Part shown: positions 20,506 through 28,979 of the stretch, piece by piece
How the letters are laid out: every line of letters starts with the position of its first letter
Position numbering within the stretch: position 1 is the first letter of the stretch
NCBI GenBank assembly: GCA_005879065.1
Contig: VBLU01000006.1
Coordinates: 1 to 40,561, forward strand
Source: Methanobacteriota archaeon
Lineage (GTDB): Archaea; Thermoplasmatota; Thermoplasmata; RBG-16-68-12
DNA length: 40,561 nt
Direction: 5' to 3'
Made by a program: the position numbers and the translations under genes
Notes under the pieces: generated by a model
Told to the model about the DNA's origin: nothing
The model's database searches: none
What the model saw: only the letters and a program-made list of their open reading frames with translations

Positions 20506-21609
20506 ATGTCGTCGAAGGACAACTTCGAGTTCGCCCACGAACACCGCCGGGAGGTTGCCTGGATGTCGCAGAACACGAACACGCTCCCTGTGCATCCCGC
20601 CATCCTCGAGGCGATCCGGCGGAGCATCGAGGAGCGAGAGTTCAATCTCTATCCGCCAAAAGCCGGAGTGCCCGGCTTGGTCGAGGCGATCCTCGAGGAT
20701 CTCGGTCTCGAAGGCTTCGACGTGCTCCTCACGAACGGCGGGATCGAAGGGGAATACATCGCGACCCGGTCGCTCCTCGGGCCCGGGAACGAGGTCCTCT
20801 CCACCGATCCGTCCTTCCTCCCGATTCATGACCAAGTCGCCATGTCAAGGGCCAAGCCCGTCGAGGTCGACATCTATCGGAAGCCGTACGTCCTGACGCC
20901 GGAATTGGCGAACGCCTCGATCACCCCGGCCACGAAGATGCTCCTCCTGATCGATCCGAACAATCCTCTCGGTTCCGGTTGCACCCGCGATCAGGTTCGC
21001 GGCCTCTCCGATATCGCGCGCGACCATGACCTCTGGCTCCTCAACGACGTCACCTACCGGGACTTCAATAAGGGCCATGTCCTCGCGTCCTCCTTCTATC
21101 CCGAACATACCTTGACATCGTACTCGTTCAGCAAGGGTCCCGGTCTCGCGGGAATGCGCATCGGAGCGTTGGTGGCGCCTCCCGGTGGGACCGTGATGAA
21201 GGCCCTCCGGCAATTTGACACGAACGTCCTCGGCGTGAACGTGCTCGCCCAGCGAGCCGCCCTCGCGGCGCTCCAGACGAAGAAGAAGTGGCTCCGGGAG
21301 GTCCGAGCTGCGTGCGAACGGAATCAGGCGACGATCCGTCGCGCTGTCGAGAAGGTGGATGGTGCTTCGTTGCCGGTCTATCCATCGAACGCGAACATGT
21401 TCGTGGTCGACCTGTCCGAGACCGGCGTCAGTCCCGACACGGTCGAGGAACGTCTGTTGTTCGATCACCTCGTGCATACTCGCGCTGGATCCTACTTGTC
21501 GAGGAGACACGGAGGCAAATTCCTCCGGGTATCCTTCACCGTCCCGGAATCCGACGCGAAACGGTTCGCGGAGGCATTCCCGGCGGTCATGGAGACGCTC
21601 AAGAAATGA
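20506..21609 (+). CDS. Class I/II PLP aminotransferase
   Basis: LLTNGGIEGEYIATRSLLGPG, LIDPNNPLGSG, SYSFSKGPGLAGMRIGALVAP (PLP lysine); ATG at 20506. Confidence 0.87.
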   Translation: MSSKDNFEFAHEHRREVAWMSQNTNTLPVHPAILEAIRRSIEEREFNLYPPKAGVPGLVEAILEDLGLEGFDVLLTNGGIEGEYIATRSLLGPGNEVLSTDPSFLPIHDQVAMSRAKPVEVDIYRKPYVLTPELANASITPATKMLLLIDPNNPLGSGCTRDQVRGLSDIARDHDLWLLNDVTYRDFNKGHVLASSFYPEHTLTSYSFSKGPGLAGMRIGALVAPPGGTVMKALRQFDTNVLGVNVLAQRAALAALQTKKKWLREVRAACERNQATIRRAVEKVDGASLPVYPSNANMFVVDLSETGVSPDTVEERLLFDHLVHTRAGSYLSRRHGGKFLRVSFTVPESDAKRFAEAFPAVMETLKK

Positions 21610-21636
21610 GCCCAACAGGCTCATAGGACCGGACGC

Positions 21637-21864
21637 ATGTCCCGGATCGGGACCATGGGATTCCTTCAAGACGTTGCAGGCCGGGTCGAAGAGGTCGCCG
21701 CAGCCGGCGGTAAGTTCGCAGACGCGTTCGTGCGGACCGCGGGCGCCACGGTCGCGGGGGCGCTCGTCTTCGTGGAGCGCGAAATCGAGTACGCCCAAAA
21801 GGCCGCGAAGCGACCGAAGAAGGGAAGGCCCGGAGACAGAGAAGGCACCCGCAAGCAAGAGTGA
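21637..21864 (+). CDS. Small protein with one hydrophobic helix and basic C-terminus
   Basis: 75-aa ORF between the aminotransferase and ALDH genes on the same strand. Confidence 0.4.
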   Translation: MSRIGTMGFLQDVAGRVEEVAAAGGKFADAFVRTAGATVAGALVFVEREIEYAQKAAKRPKKGRPGDREGTRKQE

Positions 21865-21943
21865 CCGGACTCCTTCCGAGTCCTCGCTCGCCTCGCTCGA
21901 AAGCTACTTAGCGCTCGCCCGCGCTAGCGGGACCGTATCGGGA

Positions 21944-23458
21944 GTGAATCGGGTGGGGAAGTCCGAGTATCTCAACTTCGTGAACGGCGAATGGGTGTCG
22001 TCGCATACGGAAGACACGTACGCGGTGATCAACCCCGCGACCGGTGGCACGATCGCCGCCGTCCCGCAATCGGACCTGCAGGATACGCGGGCGGCCATCG
22101 ACGCGGCCCGAGCGGCCTTCGACCAAGGCAAGTGGCCTCGCATGACTCCGGGGGACCGCGCCGCAGCCCTGTTCAAACTCGCGAACCTCATCGAGGCAGA
22201 CATGGACCGCCTCGCTCCGCTCGAATCGCAGAACCAGGGGAAGACGATCAAACAGGCCCGGGACGGCGACCTGCCGTTCAGCGTGGACAACCTGCGGTTC
22301 ATGGCGGGCGCCTCCCGCACGTTGACAGGGCAGGCGTCGATGGAATACGCGTACGGCGCGACGAGCGTGATCCGGCGGGAGCCGATCGGTGTGATCGGCC
22401 AGATCACCCCGTGGAACTACCCATTCATGATGGCGATCTGGAAGCTCGCGCCCGCGCTCGCCGCCGGAAACACGGCGGTCCTGAAGCCCGCGTCTCTGAC
22501 GCCGCTCACGACGCTCGAGCTCGGGAAGCTGATCGAGGCGGCCGGGATTCCCGCCGGCACGGTGAACCTGATCACGGGGCCCGGGGCCGTCGTCGGGAAC
22601 GAACTCGCATCGAGCGACAAGGTCGACATGGTCTCCCTGACCGGTGACACCGCGACGGGGAGGGAGATCATGAAGGCGGCGACCTCGAACGTGAAGAAGC
22701 TCCACCTGGAGCTGGGCGGCAAGGCCCCCTTCGTCGTCTTCGAGGACGCGAACATTCCCGCCGCGGCGGAAGGAGCCGTCGCGGCCTCCATGGTGAACGG
22801 TGGCCAGGATTGCACGCAGGCCGCGCGTTTCATCGTCCAGGACAAGGTCTACAAGAAGTTCCAGGACAAGTTCGTCGAGCGGCTCAAGACGGTCCGCATG
22901 GGCGACCCGCTCCAACGATCGACGGACCTCGGGCCGCTCGTCTCGTCGAAGCAGCGGGAGAAGGTCGAGGACTACGTCGAAATCGGCTCGGACGAAGGAG
23001 CGAAGCTCGCGCTCGGCGGCCAGCGGCCGAAGGGCAAGGCCTTCGAGAAGGGATGGTACTACGAACCGACCGCGTTCGTCGACACGGATCCCTCCATGCG
23101 AATCGCCCGAGAGGAGGTCTTCGGACCCGTCGTGAACGTCCAGAAGTTCTCGGACGAGGCGGAGGCGATCGAGGCGGCGAACGACGTCGTCTACGGCCTC
23201 TATTCCTCCGTCTGGACGAAGGACGTGCAGCGTGCGCATCGCGTCGCGAACGCGCTTCGATTTGGCGCGGTCGAGATCAACGAGCATCTCCCGATCGTGA
23301 GCGAGATGCCGCACGGCGGATTCAAGCAGAGCGGGTTCGGCAAAGACCTTTCCGTCTACAGCCTGGAAGAGTACACGCAGATCAAGCATGTGTTCATCGA
23401 CCTGACGGATGCCGTGCGCAAGCCGTGGCATTACATCACGTTCGGCGATCCGACGTGA
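21944..23458 (+). CDS. Aldehyde dehydrogenase, gamma-aminobutyraldehyde dehydrogenase (YdcW/PatD)-like
   Basis: ITPWNYPFMMAIWKLAPALAAGNTAVLKPA, LELGGKAPFVVFEDAN, NGGQDCTQAARF catalytic Cys; GTG start at 21944. Confidence 0.85.
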   Translation: MNRVGKSEYLNFVNGEWVSSHTEDTYAVINPATGGTIAAVPQSDLQDTRAAIDAARAAFDQGKWPRMTPGDRAAALFKLANLIEADMDRLAPLESQNQGKTIKQARDGDLPFSVDNLRFMAGASRTLTGQASMEYAYGATSVIRREPIGVIGQITPWNYPFMMAIWKLAPALAAGNTAVLKPASLTPLTTLELGKLIEAAGIPAGTVNLITGPGAVVGNELASSDKVDMVSLTGDTATGREIMKAATSNVKKLHLELGGKAPFVVFEDANIPAAAEGAVAASMVNGGQDCTQAARFIVQDKVYKKFQDKFVERLKTVRMGDPLQRSTDLGPLVSSKQREKVEDYVEIGSDEGAKLALGGQRPKGKAFEKGWYYEPTAFVDTDPSMRIAREEVFGPVVNVQKFSDEAEAIEAANDVVYGLYSSVWTKDVQRAHRVANALRFGAVEINEHLPIVSEMPHGGFKQSGFGKDLSVYSLEEYTQIKHVFIDLTDAVRKPWHYITFGDPT

Positions 23459-23474
23459 GGTTCGGTCGGAACGT

Positions 23475-24665
23475 TCAGGCCGCGACCGCCCGCTCGGACC
23501 ACTGCATCGGCAGCTCCCGGGCCGCCCATTCCTTGAACACCCGTTCCCGGTCCAACGCTTCGGGCGGATGGACGCCGGGACCCGGGGTCGCCTGATCCCC
23601 GATCATCGCCACCCCGATCGCGGCCCCGACGGCGGTCAGGTAGTTCACGGCGGTCGTAGAGCGGCGGCGGTTCGCGTCCGGCTGCGACATGAGGACGTCG
23701 CCCCGCCGGACGAGGTGATGACCGTCCCGCACGCCCTCGACCTCGACGGTCAGGGCGGTTGCCCCCTGCAAGGGCAGGACGAGCGCGGACGGCTCGGGGA
23801 ACGCCGCCAGGAGCGCCCTCCGGAAGGAGACCATCTGGTTTCCGACGCGAATCATGCGAGAGTCCGAGAGGAGGCCGAGTCGGTCGAGGGAAATGAGGGC
23901 CCGGACCACGTCCGGATGGAGGGCGTGCTTGTAGTCCACGCGGCCCACAGGCTTCCCGAGGAACCGGGGAAGGGTCTCTACCTCTTCGTGGGAGACGAGG
24001 TAGGTCCGCTGGACGCCGACGGGAGCGGGAAAGGGAAAATCCTCGGGCTCGCTCAGCGGCTCCCGCGCCGCGAGGCCGTCGTCGAGCCACACGGACGGCC
24101 GGACCAGGACGTTCTCAAGGAACGCCTCCCGCGAGGAGAGCGGCAGGTACCCCGGACCCGGAGCCGTGACGAGCTCCCCGGCGCGAATTCGAATCGCGTC
24201 GATCGCCTCGAAGCGTTCCGCCGCGTCGCGGGCCATCACGTTCGAAATCCCCGGATCGAAGCCCATGGACACGAGCGCGGTCCGCCCTACAGCTTTGAAG
24301 TCGTCCGCCCTCGCCAGCTGCGCGAAGATCCCCGGTTGGGCGCCCGGCTCCGAAGGCCCGGCGGCCGCGATGTCCAGATAGTGCGCCCCAGCCTCCAGGG
24401 CTGCCCCCATGATCCGAAGGTTGTACCGCGGGAGCGTCGTGTTCACGACGATGTCCGAGCCCTTGATCGCCCGCCCCAGGGCGGCATGGTTCTCGACGTT
24501 CAGCTGGGTCGCCTCGATCGAGACGCGACCCGGAATGCCCGTGAGGACCCGGGCGCGCTCCCCGAACTGGTCCGTGAGGAGGAGCGACGTCACCCGGCGG
24601 TCGGCCCGGAGTTCCGACGCGAGGGTCCGGCCCAGTCCACCGACCCCGAGGATCGCGACCCGCAT
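23475..24665 (-). CDS. Saccharopine dehydrogenase / lysine 6-dehydrogenase family protein
   Basis: MRVAILGVGGLGRTLASEL Rossmann fold; NTTLPRYNLRIMGAALEAGAHYLDIA; GFDPGISNVMARDA. Confidence 0.83.
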   Translation of the reverse strand: MRVAILGVGGLGRTLASELRADRRVTSLLLTDQFGERARVLTGIPGRVSIEATQLNVENHAALGRAIKGSDIVVNTTLPRYNLRIMGAALEAGAHYLDIAAAGPSEPGAQPGIFAQLARADDFKAVGRTALVSMGFDPGISNVMARDAAERFEAIDAIRIRAGELVTAPGPGYLPLSSREAFLENVLVRPSVWLDDGLAAREPLSEPEDFPFPAPVGVQRTYLVSHEEVETLPRFLGKPVGRVDYKHALHPDVVRALISLDRLGLLSDSRMIRVGNQMVSFRRALLAAFPEPSALVLPLQGATALTVEVEGVRDGHHLVRRGDVLMSQPDANRRRSTTAVNYLTAVGAAIGVAMIGDQATPGPGVHPPEALDRERVFKEWAARELPMQWSERAVAA

Positions 24666-24820
24666 CGACCCGACCCAGGGCTCATCGTAGCGTTTAGTCT
24701 TTTCGTGGCGGTTCGCGGTCGTCGCTTCGTTTGGAAATGGTGAGGTGTAAGGATTCGCAGCGCGAATATCGTATTATTATGAGGATAGTAATCGATGGCC
24801 GCGACAGGGGCCTTGCCACG

Positions 24821-25005
24821 TCACGTCGGCCCGAGGCCCACGACAAGATTCAACAACGTGGACTTGACGCACCCGACGAGCCGAGGATCGTGACGAACTC
24901 GCCGTCGGGGATCGAGAGGTCCACCTCGCGCAGCGCTTCCATGGGCCCGCTCTTCCCGTTGAATGTCTTCCCGACTCCGATGAGTTGCATGGCGGCAACG
25001 CTCAC
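24821..25005 (-). pseudogene. Truncated, frameshifted ABC transporter ATPase (NitT/TauT-like)
   Basis: Minus strand reads MQLIGVGKTFNGKSGPMEALREVDLSIPDGEFVTILGSSG, then a frameshift inside Walker A, continuing CVKSTLLNLVVGLGPT and stopping; no remaining ATPase domain. Confidence 0.65.
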
Positions 25006-25483
25006 CGCGCACTCGTCGATCGCGGCCGGGAGTGGGACCTCCTCCGGCTCCTAGGGCGCAGGATGGACGACCACCGAACTGGAGCGGCGGCAATCTGAGC
25101 GCCGAGGTGCAGTCCACCGCGCAACGGAGGTCGCCTCCACCATCCCGTTGGCGGTTCCACCTAGGAGGCGGCACATCGTCTCGCGGGAGTTCAGCGGGGC
25201 GCCGCAACACGGTGCACCTTGGTGATAACCGAATCATTGTCGCTTATATCCGGATGGCCGGTTCTACTGATGGGGTCGGCGTTGGCGGACGGCGTTCCGC
25301 GGATTCACCGCGGCCTCCCCCTCTCCGCGTCTTCGCGGCGCCTTTCGCGGAACGCGCCTCGGTCCGCGACGCCGGCCTGCTAATAGTTAATTTGTTCGGG
25401 AGGCCATTGAGTCCCCGGTAGGGGCAGCACTTGGTGATCTCGATCGGCGACACCATTGACGAAAACAACGCTCGATGGAGAGC

Positions 25484-26377
25484 CTAGACCATTCCCTCGG
25501 GTCGGCTCAACCCGGCGGTCTGCTTGCCCGGAGGGGCCTCCGTCCGACTGCGTGAAATCGGCCGCGCGGGTCCGTTCAGACGGCGAACGAAGAGGCGCAG
25601 GGCGATCTGCAATCCCGACCGAAGAGGGAGCATCTTCGCAGGCCCGATCCGCGCGTCGTAGTCGATCGGCAATTCCGTAATCCGCGCCTGCGAAAGGCAG
25701 GCCGAGCCGAAGAGGTCGGCCTCCAAATCGAAGCCGCTCGCCTCGAGTGGAATCCGACGAAGCGCGTCGGCCTTGAATCCCCACATCCCCGTGCAGACGT
25801 CCGTCACGGAGACGCCGAAGAGGAGGCGGGCCAGCGCGCTGAGGATGCGGTTCCCGATCGCGTTGAGAGGCGTCATGGCGCCTTCCGCCATCCGTCCGCG
25901 GAAGCGCGAGCCGAGGACGACGTCGTTCCCGGAGGCGAGGGCCTCGAGGAACCTCTGAATCGCTTCCGGAGGATAGGTCCCGTCCGCGTCGAGCATGAGG
26001 AAGAACTCCGGTTCGCGCGACCCGCCGTCCGCGCGGTCCCGGGTGCGGAGCAAGTGGTCGAATGCCTGGCGCATCCCGTTTCCTTTCCCCCGCCCGGCCT
26101 GGATGAACACGCTCGCCCCGTTCTTGCGGCCCACTTCCAGGGTGCGGTCTGTCGAGTTCCCGTCGACGAGCCAGATCGACACGGTGTATCCGGCCGCCTC
26201 GAGCTGGGCGCGGGGAATCCGGTCCAGGACCTTGCCGATCGCCCGTTCCTCGTTTAGGGCCGGCAGGAAGATGACGACATGGCCTCGGGGACTCGGTTGC
26301 GGGCTGTCCCTTTCGGCGCCCGACAAGTGTGCGACCTCGTCCTCCGATTGGCCACCCCCCATCGCCTCTGCGATCAT
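25484..26377 (-). CDS. Family 2 glycosyltransferase, dolichol-phosphate mannosyltransferase-like
   Basis: VVIFLPALNEERAIGKVLDRI, IWLVDGNSTDRTLEV, FLMLDADGTYPPEAI, VVLGSRFRG; start ATG at 26377. Confidence 0.87.
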   Translation of the reverse strand: MIAEAMGGGQSEDEVAHLSGAERDSPQPSPRGHVVIFLPALNEERAIGKVLDRIPRAQLEAAGYTVSIWLVDGNSTDRTLEVGRKNGASVFIQAGRGKGNGMRQAFDHLLRTRDRADGGSREPEFFLMLDADGTYPPEAIQRFLEALASGNDVVLGSRFRGRMAEGAMTPLNAIGNRILSALARLLFGVSVTDVCTGMWGFKADALRRIPLEASGFDLEADLFGSACLSQARITELPIDYDARIGPAKMLPLRSGLQIALRLFVRRLNGPARPISRSRTEAPPGKQTAGLSRPEGMV

Positions 26378-26402
26378 GGTCGTCTGTTCTCCCTCCGGCC
26401 CG

Positions 26403-26867
26403 TCAATGCGATACGATGCCCAGATTCGCGGGCGTGCTCCTCGCCCGTCCGGCCTTGTCCTCCGGCCGCTCGTAACCTGGGAAAACCTCATCGAGGAACT
26501 CCGCGTTCCGTTCCATTTGATAGGTGAGGAAGAACAGGGCGCCATACGACTCTCCGCGCGGACTCGCAGCAACCACATCGTCACGAGCGAGCTTCGTCAG
26601 GTGGTGCTGGACGGTCGTGTAATGGAGCTCCAGCGCGCTCGCGATTTGGTTCGCGTTCAAGGGCCCGCGGTCCTGAAGAAGTTTCAGGATCCGGCATCGG
26701 TTGTGGCCGCCTCGCGACCGCGCGAGCAGGTACACGAGCGTCCGTCGGAACGGCGTGTTGGATCGATCGCTCGTGCGCGACGTCGTCGATCGAACGTCCA
26801 CGTGTGCCGGAATCGGCCACGCGCTCGACGTGGGTGCGATGAGGACACGTTCCGTTGACCCCGACAT
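26403..26867 (-). CDS. Winged-helix transcriptional regulator (ArsR-like)
   Basis: HNRCRILKLLQDRGPLNANQIASALELHYTTVQHHLTKLARDDVV; start uncertain. Confidence 0.75.
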   Translation of the reverse strand: MSGSTERVLIAPTSSAWPIPAHVDVRSTTSRTSDRSNTPFRRTLVYLLARSRGGHNRCRILKLLQDRGPLNANQIASALELHYTTVQHHLTKLARDDVVAASPRGESYGALFFLTYQMERNAEFLDEVFPGYERPEDKAGRARSTPANLGIVSH

Positions 26868-27041
26868 TAGACGCGGGCAAGCCGAACGAGGGGGATATCC
26901 ACCGCGTCTTGATGCGCGCAACTCCGCATGGGGAGTGTGCGCCGTGCGTCACACATAATGATTAAAGTTGCAAAAGACTATAACGTACCAGTGGTTGCCA
27001 ACGCATTGCCTTTATTCCGAAGAGGGCCCTGGTGAACCGAA

Positions 27042-27575
27042 TTGGCTAGTCGCACCGCGGTCACGAGGACCATCCGGTTGGATGGAGACACGGACCGGGC
27101 CCTTTCGACCTTGGCCGAGAAAGAGCGGGTCAGCGTCAATTTCCTCGTGAACCGGGCGCTTCGAAAATTCATCGAGTGGGACGTCTACGCGGAGAAGTTC
27201 GGATTCCTCTCCCTCCCCGCCTCCATGATCACGAAGATGATGAGCTATCTGACCGACGAAGAGGCGAGGGAGATGGGACGCTGGGCGGGCCAGAACCTGG
27301 TGAAGGACTTCCTCACCTTCTGGTTCAAAGAGGTGAGCGTCACGACCCTCGTGAAAGGGTATCCGGCCCTCGAGTCGAAATACGGAAAGTCGTTCGAATA
27401 CGAGGAGCATGTGGACGGCGGCCGGTGGACGATCATCCTGAAGCATGGCCGCGGAATCAAGTGGTCCTTCTACTATGAGGAACTCCTTCGGTCCGTGTTC
27501 GAGCAACTGCTCAAGAAGGAAGTCAAGACGGAACGGACGGAAGATCAGGTCGTTGCGCGATTCAGCGCCGTCTAG
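27042..27575 (+). CDS. RHH DNA-binding domain fused to an uncharacterised C-terminal domain
   Basis: TRTIRLDGDTDRALSTLAEKERVSVNFLVNRALRKFIEWD plus a ~120-aa C-terminal domain; apparent TTG start with TATA-like TTTATTCC ~27 nt upstream. Confidence 0.7.
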   Translation: MASRTAVTRTIRLDGDTDRALSTLAEKERVSVNFLVNRALRKFIEWDVYAEKFGFLSLPASMITKMMSYLTDEEAREMGRWAGQNLVKDFLTFWFKEVSVTTLVKGYPALESKYGKSFEYEEHVDGGRWTIILKHGRGIKWSFYYEELLRSVFEQLLKKEVKTERTEDQVVARFSAV

Positions 27576-27596
27576 GCCGCTCCTGGGTGCGCATCG

Positions 27597-27920
27597 CTAC
27601 TGGATGATTTTCTTCTTCGGGGACTCCTCTTCGGAGTTCTCGTATCCCGCATCGTGAAGCGCCGTGCGCTCGATCGCCTCCGCGAGCCAGCCCATCGTCA
27701 TGCGCAGGCCGAGGCACACGCGGTCGATCTCGGCGTCCCCCGTGTCCGCTTTCTTCACTTTCGACAGAAGCATCGACTTTACCATGTGGGCGTTCTGGTC
27801 GCCGAAGGTCTTCTCGAAGGCCCTCCAGTAGGCCTGCTGGAACGCCGGATCGTCTCGGGCGCCTTTGACCTTGGCTAGATGGGGGACGGTACCACCTCCT
27901 GGGCCTTGGCGTCCGTCCAC
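27597..27920 (-). CDS. Small conserved-looking helical protein, unknown function
   Basis: DDPAFQQAYWRAFEKTFGDQNAHMVKSMLLSKVKK...; normal protein composition; start uncertain. Confidence 0.5.
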   Translation of the reverse strand: MDGRQGPGGGTVPHLAKVKGARDDPAFQQAYWRAFEKTFGDQNAHMVKSMLLSKVKKADTGDAEIDRVCLGLRMTMGWLAEAIERTALHDAGYENSEEESPKKKIIQ

Positions 27921-28229
27921 GTCGGAAATCGCATGCGGCCTCGCGGATGCCCAGCGCCATCGCAGGCAACCGACCTCCTTTCGACTTTCATTGGGCCAGC
28001 CTTTCGAATCGGCTTCTGCCAGATAGCATGGACTTGATAATGCGTGCGTTTAGTTATCACCACGAGTGCGGGACGTCCTCGGTGAACCGACCACCTTCCC
28101 GTGACGACCGAATTGTTCGTCCTTGGCAACCGGGAGACAACGAGGCCCCGAATCGCGCGTCGACCCAACTTTCGCCCACCTTGACAGACCGGCTCCTCAC
28201 TCCGCGCCACCGACGTTCCTCCGTGGACG

Positions 28230-28979
28230 CTAGACGGGGTTCCCGCGGACATGCGGATGGACAATGCGGATTCCCCGAGGGCCGATGTCGATCGGGATGG
28301 GACCCATCTGGTGATTCGTGCCGCGCATCTTCGTGATCTCGATGTACCGGACCCGCGCCTCACCGGCCGGGACGATGCTGAACTTGATGACGCCATCCGC
28401 GACGAACTCCTCGACGCCGGTCCACGGGAAACCCCCCAGGGTCCCCGTCCCTTCCTCCGTGATCAACAGAGTCGTGCACCCGGAGGCTCCGCCGACGATC
28501 TTGCCGAGCAGCACGTGCGTGAAGGTCCGGAGGTCGCCGACCGTCTGGAACGCAGGAGACATCGCGGTGAAGGAGTCGATCACGAGCCGCTCGGTCTCGT
28601 TCTCGTCGATCTCCCGAGCGATCTGCTCCCATAGCGCCGGAAGGCCCTCCGAGGTCGGTGCGGGGAGCTCCAGGAAGGAGAACCGCTTCTGGGCCATCAA
28701 CGGCTCGAAGTCGAGTCCGAGCCGTCGCATGTTGTGCAAATAGGACTTCTCGCTCTCGAGCATGGAGACATACATGCCCGCCTGCTTGCCCTTCTTCGCG
28801 CCATGGTGCAGAAAGTGGGATCCGAAGATCGTCTTCCCGGTCCCGGGCCGCCCGGTGAGCGTGACCAAGCTACCCGAGAGGAACCCGCCTTCGAGCATCC
28901 CGTCGAGCTCTTGGAGGCCCGTCGCTGCGCGCTCGTCCGTGGCCGGCTCCGGCGTCTTTGACACCGCAACTTCGGTCAT
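28230..28979 (-). CDS. Single-domain KaiC/RecA-superfamily ATPase
   Basis: TGLQELDGMLEGGFLSGSLVTLTGRPGTGKTIFGSHFL (Walker A), TERLVIDSFTAMSP (Walker B). Confidence 0.85.
   Translation of the reverse strand: MTEVAVSKTPEPATDERAATGLQELDGMLEGGFLSGSLVTLTGRPGTGKTIFGSHFLHHGAKKGKQAGMYVSMLESEKSYLHNMRRLGLDFEPLMAQKRFSFLELPAPTSEGLPALWEQIAREIDENETERLVIDSFTAMSPAFQTVGDLRTFTHVLLGKIVGGASGCTTLLITEEGTGTLGGFPWTGVEEFVADGVIKFSIVPAGEARVRYIEITKMRGTNHQMGPIPIDIGPRGIRIVHPHVRGNPV

Noticed and set aside
21908-23431. 507-aa minus-strand ORF opposite the second ALDH
   Set aside because: Antisense shadow ORF with low-complexity Arg/Asp/Val composition; the plus strand encodes a complete ALDH.
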